In this document: piece after piece, positions 52,510 to 60,570 of the stretch
Layout: each line of letters begins with the position of its first letter
How positions within the stretch are numbered: position 1 is the stretch's first letter
Source: Tabrizicola sp.
GTDB lineage: Bacteria > Pseudomonadota > Alphaproteobacteria > Rhodobacterales > Rhodobacteraceae
NCBI RefSeq assembly: GCF_030694085.1
Contig: NZ_JAUXZE010000072.1
Coordinates: 1-63,952, forward strand
Direction: 5' to 3'
DNA length: 63,952 nucleotides
Notes under the pieces: generated by a model
Databases searched by the model: none
What the model saw: only the letters and a program-made list of their open reading frames with translations
What the model was told of the DNA's origin: nothing
Position numbers and translations under genes: made by a program

Positions 52510-53283
52510 TTAAACCGTGAAGGCGGAACGGAAGGCTTCGAGGGCAGCCTCCTCATCGCCCTTGGCGTTGGCTTCCATGCCGACGGGACCGGTGTAGCCC
52601 ATGGCTTTCAGCGCCTTGGCAACACCGGCATAGTTGATCTCTCCCGTCCCCGGCTCACAGCGTCCGGGGTTGTCGGCGACCTGAACCTCACCGATCCAGG
52701 GCAGGCAGGCCTCGCACCAGCGGATCAGGTCGCCCTCTCCGATCTGGGTGTGGTAGAGGTCGAGGTTGATCTTGAGCTGCGGGCGGTTCACGGCGCTGAC
52801 GAGGCCCAGGACGGCAGAGGTCGATCCGAAGGGGCAGCCTGGATGGTCGAAGGGGTTGAGGTTTTCCAAAGTGAACACCTGACCCTCGGCTTCGGCCAGA
52901 TCGCAGATGCGGTGCAGGGTGTCGCGGGCGCGCTGCTCCATCCCGGGGGCAAAGGCGCCGATCTGCGGGATCGGGATGCCCTTGTCGCCAAGGCCGGTGC
53001 CGTGCAGGTTCAACCGATGGACGCCCAGCCGCTTTCCGACCTTTGAGGTTTCGCGGGCCGAGGCCAGCAGCATCTCGCAGCCCTCGGTGTCGGTCAGGCG
53101 GCCCTGAAGGTAGCCGTTCATGATCGTGAACGTGGCCCCGGTCTTTTCCAGCGCGGCAAGCTCCCAGTTCGGCCAGTTCCACAAGCCCACGCCAAAGCCC
53201 ATCTCCTTCAGGCGGCTGGCGCGCCAAGCGATCGGGCGGTCGCGCCACAGCATCTCGGCGCAGGCGGCAAGTTGGAATGTCAT
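52510..53283 (-). CDS. Hydroxypyruvate isomerase-like TIM-barrel protein
   Basis: 257 residues of the AP-endonuclease-2 family. Seen: QLAACAEMLWRD at the start (typical of Hyi), GVHRLNLHGTGLGDKG, VFTLENLNPFDHPGCPF (Glu), LKINLDLYHTQIGEGDLIRW (Asp, His), IGEVQVADNPGRCEPGTGEI (the Hyi signature QVADNPGR) and GYTGPVGMEANAKGDEE (Glu). Hyi isomerises hydroxypyruvate and tartronate semialdehyde; relatives act on other ketoses. It starts one base after the ferredoxin stop, so it belongs to the same operon. It may also be an inosose-type isomerase. Confidence 0.8.
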   Translation of the reverse strand: MTFQLAACAEMLWRDRPIAWRASRLKEMGFGVGLWNWPNWELAALEKTGATFTIMNGYLQGRLTDTEGCEMLLASARETSKVGKRLGVHRLNLHGTGLGDKGIPIPQIGAFAPGMEQRARDTLHRICDLAEAEGQVFTLENLNPFDHPGCPFGSTSAVLGLVSAVNRPQLKINLDLYHTQIGEGDLIRWCEACLPWIGEVQVADNPGRCEPGTGEINYAGVAKALKAMGYTGPVGMEANAKGDEEAALEAFRSAFTV

Positions 53284-53284
53284 G

Positions 53285-53596
53285 TCAGACCTCGATCCAG
53301 ACTTCGCCGTCCTGCACGCGGACGGGGAAGGTTTTCAGGTTGATGCAGGCGGGCGCGCGCTTGGCCTCGCCGGTGCGGTAGTCGAAGGTGGCGTTGTGCT
53401 TGGGGCATTCGACGGTGCCATCCATGACAAGGCCATCGCAGAGATGGACCTTCTCGTGGCTGCAGATCCCGTCCATCGCGTGGAAGGTGTCATCTTCGGA
53501 GCGTATGAGGACAAAGGTCTGCGACCCGTGGTCGAAGCGGATCAGGTCATCAAGGTCGATGTCGTCGGTGGCGCAGGCGCGGATCCAGTTGGGCAT
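53285..53596 (-). CDS. MocE-family Rieske-type 2Fe-2S ferredoxin
   Basis: 103 residues. Rieske cluster ligands are clear: ICSHEKVHLCDG (Cys-x-His, about 44-46) and ECPKHNATFDYRTGEA (Cys-x2-His, about 64-67). Small Rieske ferredoxins carry electrons to oxygenases. The MocE family is named for Rhizobium rhizopine catabolism, where MocD (hydroxylase), MocE and MocF (reductase) are thought to remove the O-methyl group from 3-O-methyl-scyllo-inosamine. Here it is co-oriented with a membrane di-iron hydroxylase (56672), the likely acceptor. No ferredoxin reductase gene is in the window. Confidence 0.85.
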   Translation of the reverse strand: MPNWIRACATDDIDLDDLIRFDHGSQTFVLIRSEDDTFHAMDGICSHEKVHLCDGLVMDGTVECPKHNATFDYRTGEAKRAPACINLKTFPVRVQDGEVWIEV

Positions 53597-53617
53597 GGCT
53601 TCTCTCGGGGTTGAAAG

Positions 53618-53651
53618 TGCCCCGGCCCGAGGGAAGGGCTGGGCCGGGGCA
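53618..53651 (-). terminator. Perfect 11-bp stem-loop between ATPase and ferredoxin genes
   Basis: TGCCCCGGCCC (53618-53628) and GGGCCGGGGCA (53641-53651) are exact reverse complements around a 12-nt loop. There is no T-run. In a same-strand operon it probably sets relative mRNA levels between the transport and catabolic parts. Confidence 0.6.
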
Positions 53652-53697
53652 GAAGTCGGCGCGTGGGCGGAAGCCCAGGCGTCCGACGGGTAGACTG

Positions 53698-54513
53698 TTA
53701 CGCGGGCGGAGGCGGGTGGCCGTCGTGGGCAGCCATGTAGCCTTCAATCTCGGCTTCCAGGCTGGCCATGCTGGCGCCACCGGCCATCAGGTCGGTTATC
53801 TCTTCACGGGTCTTCTCGCCCTTCTTGAAGTCAGCGGCGACGGCCCCGCGGATCAGAACGGCGAAGTGGTCGCCGACGGCCATCGCGTGCATCACCTGAT
53901 GGGTGATGAAGATCACCGCAAGGCCCCGGCGCTTTGCCTCGTTCACGATGCGCAGGACGTGGGTGGCCTGCTTGACGCCCAAAGCTGCCGTGGGTTCGTC
54001 CAGGATCAGGACGCGCGCACCGAAATGGACGGCGCGGGCGATTGCCAGCGATTGTCGCTCGCCACCCGAGAGGCCACCGACCAGCCGGTCGCCATCGGTG
54101 ATGCGGGTGATGCCCATATCCTGCACGGCTTTCACCGCGACGCTGTTGGCCGTCTTCCTGTCATAGACCTTGAACGGCCCCCAGCCCTTGGTCGGTTCGA
54201 CCCCCACGAAGAACGACCGCCCGATCGACATCAGCGGAAAGGTTCCGCCGAACTGGTGGACGGTGGAAATACCGGCCTCCTGCGCAGCGCGCGGGGTGGG
54301 GAAGGTCATAGGCGCGCCATCCATCTCGATAACGCCAGAAGTCGGCTGGTGCACACCCGACATGATCTTGATCAGCGTCGACTTGCCTGCGCCGTTGTCG
54401 CCCAGAAGGCAGAGGACCTCGCCCGGGCGGACCTCCAGCGTGATGTCGTGCAGAACGTCGATGGGACCGAAGCTTTTGTTCACACCGCGGAGCGCGAGGA
54501 TCGGAGCAGCCAT
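53698..54513 (-). CDS. CUT2 ABC transporter ATPase, single nucleotide-binding domain
   Basis: 271 residues from ATG 54513, which overlaps the permease stop in TGATG. Walker A GDNGAGKST, signature LSGGERQSLAIARAV, Walker [15 protein letters not shown] and switch FITHQVMHAM are all intact. As in the other importer of this window, only one ATPase domain is present instead of the fused pair of RbsA. A His/Pro-rich tail (AHDGHPPPPA) closes the protein. It energises import of the substrate of the oxygenase-containing operon. Confidence 0.9.
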   Translation of the reverse strand: MAAPILALRGVNKSFGPIDVLHDITLEVRPGEVLCLLGDNGAGKSTLIKIMSGVHQPTSGVIEMDGAPMTFPTPRAAQEAGISTVHQFGGTFPLMSIGRSFFVGVEPTKGWGPFKVYDRKTANSVAVKAVQDMGITRITDGDRLVGGLSGGERQSLAIARAVHFGARVLILDEPTAALGVKQATHVLRIVNEAKRRGLAVIFITHQVMHAMAVGDHFAVLIRGAVAADFKKGEKTREEITDLMAGGASMASLEAEIEGYMAAHDGHPPPPA

Positions 54514-55517
54514 CACTTGCCCCCTTTCTTCGGCGCATAGGACAGCGCCATCTTGCGGAAGGTGTTGTTCATCAGAACCGCGCCCAAGAGGAGGACGCCG
54601 ATGATCAGCGACGACCAGTTCCGGTCGAAATCGGTGTAGTAGATGCCTTGGGTGACCACCGCGAAGGTGATGGTGCCGAAGAAGATGCCCACCACCGACC
54701 CGAAGCCCCCTGTCAGCAGCACCCCGCCCACCACGACCGCGATGATCGAGTTGAAGATGAAGCTCTGCCCGCCCGCCACTTGCGCCGAGTTGTATAGGAT
54801 CGCCTGGCACATGCCGACAAAGGCCGCCGAGGTGGAGGAGAGGACGAACAGGATCATCGTCAGCCGGTCGGTCGGGATCCCTGCGTTGCGGGCGGAAACC
54901 TTGTCGCCTCCCATCGCGAAGATCCAGTTTCCGAAGGGGCTGAAGTGGACGAAGAAGATGTAAAGCGCCGTCAGGGCCAGCCACCACAGCACCATCACCT
55001 GCAACTGACCGCCCATCACGAAGTCACCAAAGATCGCCTTGGCCGGGCCTTCTGTGGTCAGCGCGACCGAGGTGGATTTGGTGATCAGCACCGTCAGACC
55101 CAGCACGATGCCCTGCACCGCGAAGAGGCTGCCCAGTGTGACGATCAGTGACGGCACGGCGGTCTTGATGACCAGAAACCCGTTCACCAGGCCGACCACC
55201 ATGCCAAAGCTCAGCGCCACGGCGATACCCAACCAGATCGGCAGGCCGTAGTGGCCCGAGATGACGGCCACGGTCATCGCTCCGAACGGCACCATGGCAC
55301 CGACCGAGATGTCCAGTTCACCGGCAATCATCAGCAGACCCAGCGGAATGGCGATGACGCCCAGGTTCGCGGCGACGTTCAGCCAGCTTGCCATGCCCGC
55401 CGGTTTCAGGAAGGTCAGCCCGCCGAAGATGGCGAAGAAGATCAGGACGGCGATCAGGCCAAGGGCGGCCCCTGCCTCGGGGCGGCGCAAGAGCCCGCCA
55501 AGGGAAATGCTGGACAT
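54513..55517 (-). CDS. CUT2 ABC transporter permease (RbsC/FrcC-like)
   Basis: 334 residues from ATG 55517 (MSSISLGGLLRRPEAGAALG). About nine helices with family text: IAGELDISVGAMVPFGAMTV, GLVNGFLVIKTAVPSLIVTL, FAMGGDKVSARNAGIPTDRL and AVVVGGVLLTGGFGSVVGIF. The internal GNWIFAMGGD and AGIP segments match RbsC/FrcC permeases. It overlaps the ATPase gene by 1 nt and is separated from the binding-protein gene by a stem-loop. Confidence 0.9.
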   Translation of the reverse strand: MSSISLGGLLRRPEAGAALGLIAVLIFFAIFGGLTFLKPAGMASWLNVAANLGVIAIPLGLLMIAGELDISVGAMVPFGAMTVAVISGHYGLPIWLGIAVALSFGMVVGLVNGFLVIKTAVPSLIVTLGSLFAVQGIVLGLTVLITKSTSVALTTEGPAKAIFGDFVMGGQLQVMVLWWLALTALYIFFVHFSPFGNWIFAMGGDKVSARNAGIPTDRLTMILFVLSSTSAAFVGMCQAILYNSAQVAGGQSFIFNSIIAVVVGGVLLTGGFGSVVGIFFGTITFAVVTQGIYYTDFDRNWSSLIIGVLLLGAVLMNNTFRKMALSYAPKKGGK

Positions 55518-55556
55518 CGGCTGCCCCCTGTTTTGAGTTGGGAAAGGTCGGCGAGA

Positions 55557-55584
55557 CCCGGCCCGCATCTGTGTGCGAGCCGGG
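55557..55584 (-). terminator. Stem-loop after the second binding-protein gene
   Basis: CCCGGCTCGCA and TGCGGGCCGGG (minus strand) pair along 11 positions with a single T-G wobble, around a 6-nt loop. It lies 10 bp after the binding-protein stop and before the permease. The position equals the stem-loop at 37456-37485 in the other importer. Confidence 0.6.
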
Positions 55585-55594
55585 CAGAGGTGTC

Positions 55595-56566
55595 TTAGCG
55601 CGCGCCCAGTTTCACACCGGCCAGCGTGGCGTCGATGTTGGAGGCATCAACGATGCCCGGGCCGGTCAGCACCGGGAACACCGGCAGATCGGTGCCGAAG
55701 TCGATGGACGATGCCAGCAGGCTGACCGCCAGGAACGACTGCAGATAGGGCTGCTGGTCGATGGCAAACGCCTGCGTGCCGCCTTTGATGCGGTCCAGAC
55801 CGGCCTGGTTCATGTCGAACGACCCCAGCATCGCAGGGGCCGCCTGACCGGCCTGCGAAACCGCAATCGCGGCGCTGTCCGCATCGCCTGCCGAGATGGT
55901 GATGACGCCGTCGACCGTTCCGTCCTTGATCAGCTCGGCCTTGATCGCCTCGGCCACGGCAGTCGCATCGCCGAAGCTGGTGGTCGGCAGCGGCAGTTGC
56001 GTGCCTTTGCCACCGGCGGCGACAACGCCTTCGATCACGCCCTTGCAGCGCGCTTCGGTGTTGGCCGCGCCGGGCAGGGTGTTCACGCAGATCACGTTCT
56101 TCTTGCCAGCCTTGCCGAAGTATTCGCCACCGGCCAGACCGGCGACATATTCATCCGACCCGACATAGTTGATCGCGCCCAGTTCGGTGGCCTTGTCTGC
56201 GCCGCCTGCGTTCATCAGGATCACGGTGATCCCCGCTGCAATGGCTTCCTTGATCGCCGGATCTTCGGCCTCGGGCACCCAGTTCGGGATGACCAGGCCA
56301 TCCACTTCCATGGAAATCGCGGTGCGGATCAGCTGGACCACATCGGGGGCGAAGTTGTCGTAGTTCACGAGACGCAGGTAGGTGACTTCACCACCGTTGG
56401 CGACAACGGCCGGAGTGGCGTCGTCGATGCCCTTCTTGATGATGTTCCAGAAGGCGTCGTCGTTCGATCCGCCGATCACGGCGATCTTCGCCGCCATCGC
56501 AGCCGATCCCGCCGACACCAGTGCCGTGGTCGCCAGCACCTTGGCGATGGTTTTCATGAAGCTCAT
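55595..56566 (-). CDS. Periplasmic binding protein of CUT2 importer (RbsB/MocB-like)
   Basis: 323 residues from ATG 56566, behind GGGAGGAGACAG. The signal peptide is MSFMKTIAKVLATTALVSAG, with cleavage after AMA. The type I periplasmic fold is evident: KIAVIGGSNDDAFWNIIKKG, VDGLVIPNWVPEAEDPAIKE, VILMNAGG, INYVGSDEYVAGLAGGEYFG and GSFDMNQAGLDRIKGGTQAF. It is encoded between the membrane hydroxylase and the permease. MocB of the rhizopine system is a protein of this type, so a substituted inositol is a reasonable ligand guess, not a demonstrated one. Confidence 0.88.
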   Translation of the reverse strand: MSFMKTIAKVLATTALVSAGSAAMAAKIAVIGGSNDDAFWNIIKKGIDDATPAVVANGGEVTYLRLVNYDNFAPDVVQLIRTAISMEVDGLVIPNWVPEAEDPAIKEAIAAGITVILMNAGGADKATELGAINYVGSDEYVAGLAGGEYFGKAGKKNVICVNTLPGAANTEARCKGVIEGVVAAGGKGTQLPLPTTSFGDATAVAEAIKAELIKDGTVDGVITISAGDADSAAIAVSQAGQAAPAMLGSFDMNQAGLDRIKGGTQAFAIDQQPYLQSFLAVSLLASSIDFGTDLPVFPVLTGPGIVDASNIDATLAGVKLGAR

Positions 56567-56671
56567 TGGTCTGTCTCCTCCCTTGGTCCGCCGCTTTGGC
56601 GGGTTGTTGATGCCTTCAGTCTTCACCACCTGGACGGCCTCCTCGACCGGCCGGTGGAATGTAGTGATGGG

Positions 56672-57688
56672 TCAGGTGCGGGCCGCCTTGGCGTTCATCC
56701 GCTCTTTCTTCTTCTGGAAGCGCGCATTCATCCGCGCCTCGCCTTCTTTCGAGCCGTCGTGCCAGTAGCCGAACCACCGATCCAAAGGGATCAGCCCGTC
56801 GCCGCCGTAGTTCACCTCGAAATACTTGTGGTGCAGGTAATGGGCGTAGGCGTGGCTATCCAGCGCAGACCCTTCGGTCACTTCCAGCTTGTCGAAACCG
56901 ATATGGCCGTTCACCGCGCCAAAGCCCGCAAGGTGCAGCTGATACATCGCGAGCAGCGGGTTCGACGGGATGATCAGGTGCCAGAAGGCGACCGCATGAT
57001 AGAGGAACCCCTCCACCGGGTGCATCGAGAGCGACGACCAAGGCGACGGGTTGACCGAGTTGTGGTGAACCGAGTGGATCCACTTATACAGGATCGGCAC
57101 ATGGATCAGGCGGTGGATGCAGAAGAAGTGCACCTCGTGGATCGCCGGGCTGATCAGCGCAAGCACCACCAGCCAGGGCCAATGCGTCTCCCAATGCAGC
57201 CAGACGGCCCAGCTGTTGGCGAAAGCCCAGAGGAACACCACTTCGACCAGCGTCCAGAGCGGGATCGACACGAAGAACGACCTCAGGAAGTTGTCGATGT
57301 TCTGGCTTTTGAACCAGAACACGTCAGACGGCTGATCCGACGGGAACTTGCCGTTGTACTTGAACCGGGTGCCCTGTTTGCGGCGGACATACCAGAACAG
57401 CTCGACCGATCCGTAGAAGACGAAGATCGCGGTGGCATTCACGGCGTAAAGCCAAAGCGCCCAACCCCATGACAGGGTCTGCATCGTGGCCACATCCGGC
57501 ACGACGAAGAACCACCAGACCAGCGCCGTCGCCATGTGGAAGGCGTTCCAAGGGAACAGGTATTCGGGAATCCAGGCCAGAACCTTTGGCAGGCTGAACG
57601 GACGACGCCAGAAGGGCGGCAGCTGAAGGTGGGCCGTGGGGGCCCAGTCGCCACGCTTGTTGCGGGTGCCGAATTGCAGATCGTCCAT
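56672..57688 (-). CDS. Membrane di-iron hydroxylase (sterol desaturase / fatty acid hydroxylase family)
   Basis: 338 residues from ATG 57688, behind GGGAGGACC. Several membrane helices carry the histidine boxes of the FA_hydroxylase family: HEVHFFCIHRLIH, WIHSVHHNSVNPSPW and SHAYAHYLHHKYFEVNYG, which bind two irons and activate O2. It is the first gene of an operon with a CUT2 importer, a MocE-type Rieske ferredoxin, and cyclitol enzymes. This context points away from lipids and toward hydroxylation/demethylation of an imported compound, the role given to MocD in rhizopine use. A basic tail (KKKERMNAKAART) ends the protein. It is divergent from a LacI regulator. Confidence 0.85.
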   Translation of the reverse strand: MDDLQFGTRNKRGDWAPTAHLQLPPFWRRPFSLPKVLAWIPEYLFPWNAFHMATALVWWFFVVPDVATMQTLSWGWALWLYAVNATAIFVFYGSVELFWYVRRKQGTRFKYNGKFPSDQPSDVFWFKSQNIDNFLRSFFVSIPLWTLVEVVFLWAFANSWAVWLHWETHWPWLVVLALISPAIHEVHFFCIHRLIHVPILYKWIHSVHHNSVNPSPWSSLSMHPVEGFLYHAVAFWHLIIPSNPLLAMYQLHLAGFGAVNGHIGFDKLEVTEGSALDSHAYAHYLHHKYFEVNYGGDGLIPLDRWFGYWHDGSKEGEARMNARFQKKKERMNAKAART

Positions 57689-57917
57689 CCTGGTCCTCCC
57701 TTCGCGTTCCGGTGCGGGATCGGACGGCACAAGCGCTTCCACCCCGGGAAATGCCCCTTGGCTGCTGGCCCCTTGGGGCCGCGTTCTTCGCTCTTGTGCT
57801 GTCTTCCTCCGCTGGGCGAGAGACTCAGTTTCCCGCCCGGTCTTGCTGCGGGAAGATAGGCGCCTTGACGGAAGTCAAATCAACCCGCAATGATAGCGGA
57901 AACACTAAAACGTCGCA

Positions 57918-57949
57918 TTCGTATCAGTTACTCTAACCAATGATACGAA
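57918..57949. promoter_or_regulatory. Operator dyad in the hydroxylase-LacI divergent promoter
   Basis: TTCGTATCA (57918-57926) and TGATACGAA (57941-57949) are perfect 9-bp inverted repeats separated by 14 bp, ending 16 bp before the LacI-gene start. The spacing is longer than a standard single LacI-family operator, so each arm may be half of a wide site or the promoter may lie between them. It is the best candidate for autoregulation and control of the divergent operon. Confidence 0.65.
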
Positions 57950-57965
57950 AGACATCAGGAACGCC

Positions 57966-58988
57966 ATGCGCCGCCCCACGATCCCCGACCTTGCCGAAGC
58001 TGCCGGCGTCTCGGTTGCGACGGTCAACCGGGTCCTCTCCGGTGCGGGCAACGTGCGGCAGGCCACGCGTGAACGGGTCCAGGCCGCCGCCGCAGAGATC
58101 AGTTTCTACGGCCTTGGCAGCATCCAGGCCCGCGTTGCCGCCGCGCGTCCCCACCTGCGGTTCGGGGTTCTGCTGCTGCAACCGCACCGCCCCTTCTACA
58201 AGAACGTCGCCCGCGGTCTGAAGCAGGCCGCCGCGACGGCCACCGGGGCCGATGTCGAACTTCGGATCGAGTTTCTTGAGGATCTCTCCCCGCACAACGT
58301 CGCCTCCCGTGCCCTTGCCCTTGCCCAGGATTGCCATGCCATCTGCGTGACGTCTGCGGTCCATCCGGTGGTCACCGAGGCCCTGGAACAGATCCAGGCG
58401 AAAGGCATCCCGGTCTTTGCGCTTATCTCGCAAATCTCGGTCACCGGGCAGATGTCCTATGTCGGGCTCGACAACTGGAAGGTCGGGCGCACATCCGCCT
58501 GGGCCTTTGCCAACATCTGCAAGGCGCCCGGCAAGATCGGCATCCTGATGGGCAACCCGCGCTACCGGAACCAGGAGATGAACGAGACCGGCTTCCGGTC
58601 CTACTTCCGCGAATCCGCGCCCGATTTTGTCCTGCTGGAACCTCTGTCCACCTTCGAATCCGCAGCCGTGGCGCAGGAGATGACCGAGAAGCTCCTTGCC
58701 GATCACCCCGACCTCGCCGGCCTCTACATTTCCGGCGGCGGGATCAGCGGAGCGCTCGCTGCTCTGCGCGCGAGCTGCAGGGCAGGCACGATGGTCGTCG
58801 TCGGATATGACCTCATGGACGTCACCCGCGCCGCCCTGCTGGATGGCGCGATGACGCTCGTAATCTCGCACCCGCTGGACCGACTTGCCCGGGAAGCGAT
58901 CGACGGCATGATCAGAGCGTGCGCCAATCCGGGAAGCAACCAGACCAGTATCGTCCCTTTCGACATCTACACACGGGAGAACCTTTGA
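57966..58988 (+). CDS. LacI-family transcriptional regulator
   Basis: 340 residues. The N-terminal DNA-binding domain is classical: RRPTIPDLAEAAGVSVATVN, then RVLSGAGNVRQATRERVQ, although the hinge has NVRQAT and ISFYGLGSIQAR, slightly unusual. The effector domain is RbsR-like (HLRFGVLLLQPHRPFYKNVA, then AICVTSAVHPVVTEALEQI and GISGALAALRA). Such regulators sense the imported sugar or cyclitol. Divergent placement from the hydroxylase/importer operon plus the 9-bp dyad between them make this the local regulator. Confidence 0.9.
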   Translation: MRRPTIPDLAEAAGVSVATVNRVLSGAGNVRQATRERVQAAAAEISFYGLGSIQARVAAARPHLRFGVLLLQPHRPFYKNVARGLKQAAATATGADVELRIEFLEDLSPHNVASRALALAQDCHAICVTSAVHPVVTEALEQIQAKGIPVFALISQISVTGQMSYVGLDNWKVGRTSAWAFANICKAPGKIGILMGNPRYRNQEMNETGFRSYFRESAPDFVLLEPLSTFESAAVAQEMTEKLLADHPDLAGLYISGGGISGALAALRASCRAGTMVVVGYDLMDVTRAALLDGAMTLVISHPLDRLAREAIDGMIRACANPGSNQTSIVPFDIYTRENL

Positions 58989-59346
58989 TCGGGAGTGCTT
59001 GTGTTCCGAGCCTGAGCTTTGGTCCGAGAACGGCGCCAGTAAAGCGGGAGCGGAAAGTTCCGCCATCCCCGACCAGCTGGGGCTGATGCATCCCCTTCAC
59101 GGTCTGTAGACTCTTCTGGGACTTCTGGCTGATTGTCCCAAGGCACTCGACTCGGTCCCCACCCAACTGCACCCGTCAGTGCGGTCACTCCTAAGCCGGG
59201 ACCTCTGTCCCGCAAGAGCTGATGTCGGCCAGTCACGGTTTCAGGTGCATCCTGAAGGTCGGTTGCTTGATTGACATCAAAGCATCCCCTAGGTCCACCA
59301 TGCAACAAGCGTCCGTTCCCAGCGCCGCAATCAGGAAATACCTCAC
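58989..59346. other. Intergenic region upstream of the DevBCA-like operon
   Basis: 358 bp with no supported gene. It holds GAGCGGAAAGTTCC at 59048-59061, repeated exactly at 62541-62554 beyond the operon, and a perfect FNR-type box at 59267-59280. It therefore includes the operon promoter. Confidence 0.5.
59267..59280 (+). promoter_or_regulatory. FNR/FnrL-type box
   Basis: TTGAT-TGAC-ATCAA is a perfect match to the consensus TTGAY-N4-RTCAA used by FNR, FnrL and Dnr regulators. It lies 67 bp upstream of the membrane-fusion-protein start, a position compatible with activation. Low-oxygen control of the exporter is inferred; the regulator gene is not in the window. Confidence 0.65.
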
Positions 59347-60570
59347 ATGCCTGAAACCACTGAAAGCGGATTGCCGCTGGACATTGGAGCTGCGGACCCG
59401 TCCGGCACCAAAGGTCCCAGTCACAGTCGGTTCCGCAGGCGCTATCTTCTGCTTCTGCTTGTTCCGGTGATCATGTTCTCCGGCGCAGTCATTGGCATGT
59501 ATTTTCAGCCTCCCCTGCTTCGGGCGTTCTATGGTGTGACCGGGCTGCAGCCAGGGGGCGGATCGGACACGCCGATCGCGCTGCCTCCGAACGTGGAGCT
59601 GCCGCAACGCATGGCGGATACCATGCTCCCCACCGATGTGATCGGACTGGCGCGGATCATGCCCAAGGACGACGTCTCTGTCGTTGCCGCGCCCTATGGG
59701 GCAGGCGACGCAAGGATCGCAGAGGTTCTTGTCACTGTCGGGCAGGCAGTCGAGAAGGGCGCAGTGCTGGCGCGGCTGGATAATGGCTTGGCTCTGGAAG
59801 GCGCGGTGCTGACCGCCGAGGCCAACCTGGCCGTCCGCGAGGCGACCCTGATGCAGACCCGAGCTGCGGTCGAGGCCAGCCGAGACGAGGCACAGGCCTC
59901 GCTGGATCAGGCTGTGGCAACCGCGAATGAGATAGCGGCGAGCCTGCAGCGCACCGAAGAGCTTTTCCTGCGGGACGTTGCAACCCAGGCGACGCTGGAC
60001 GCTGCCCGCACAGCCGCCGAAGGGGCGCGGCTGGCCGTTACCCGGGCCGAAGCGACGCTGGCGCGCTTCTCGACCGTGGCGTTGCAGGATCAGCCGGACG
60101 TGGTGGTCGCGACACGGAATGTCGAGGCGAGCAAGGCAGACCTCGCCCGCGCGAAGCTTGACCTGCAACGCGCGGTGGTCGTCGCTCCCATCGCCGGGGC
60201 AATTCTCGACATCAACGCTACCCCCGGCCAGCGCCCACCTGCCGACGGCATCATGCTGATGGGCGACATCGGCCGGATGATGGCTGATGTCGAAATCTGG
60301 CAGGACCGGATCGCCAGGGTCCGCCCCGGACAGTCCGTTGAACTGGTCTCGCCTGTCCTGGGCCGGACGCTGCAGGGCAAGGTCGACTTCATCGGCCTGA
60401 CAGTTGGGCGGCAGGGCCTGATCTCGGACGACGCCGCCGAGAACAAGGACGCCCGGGTAATCCGGGTGCTGGTCGCGCTGGACCCGGAGTCCTCGGCGAT
60501 CGCGTCACGGTTCACAAATCTTGAGGTCATCGCGCGCATCGACACCAGCGCAGTAGGGGCCACGCCGTGA
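59347..60570 (+). CDS. DevB-like periplasmic adaptor (membrane fusion) protein
   Basis: 407 residues. One N-terminal transmembrane helix (RYLLLLLVPVIMFSGAVIGM) is followed by the HlyD/DevB layout: a lipoyl-like half (VAAPYGAGDARIAEVLVTVG and AVLARLDNGLALEGAVL), a long coiled coil (about 155-260, rich in Ala/Glu/Gln) and the second lipoyl half (VVAPIAGAILDINATPGQRP), then a barrel (GQSVELVSPVLGRTLQGKVD). It bridges the inner-membrane ABC pump to an outer-membrane channel. It overlaps the permease gene by 4 nt. Confidence 0.87.
   Translation: MPETTESGLPLDIGAADPSGTKGPSHSRFRRRYLLLLLVPVIMFSGAVIGMYFQPPLLRAFYGVTGLQPGGGSDTPIALPPNVELPQRMADTMLPTDVIGLARIMPKDDVSVVAAPYGAGDARIAEVLVTVGQAVEKGAVLARLDNGLALEGAVLTAEANLAVREATLMQTRAAVEASRDEAQASLDQAVATANEIAASLQRTEELFLRDVATQATLDAARTAAEGARLAVTRAEATLARFSTVALQDQPDVVVATRNVEASKADLARAKLDLQRAVVVAPIAGAILDINATPGQRPPADGIMLMGDIGRMMADVEIWQDRIARVRPGQSVELVSPVLGRTLQGKVDFIGLTVGRQGLISDDAAENKDARVIRVLVALDPESSAIASRFTNLEVIARIDTSAVGATP

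Noticed and set aside
55388..57472. 694-residue plus-strand frame opposite the binding-protein and hydroxylase genes
   Set aside because: It has no domain and covers two recognised minus-strand genes; antisense shadow.
59233..60168. 311-residue minus-strand frame overlapping the DevB-like gene
   Set aside because: Antisense to a clear membrane-fusion protein and without any domain.
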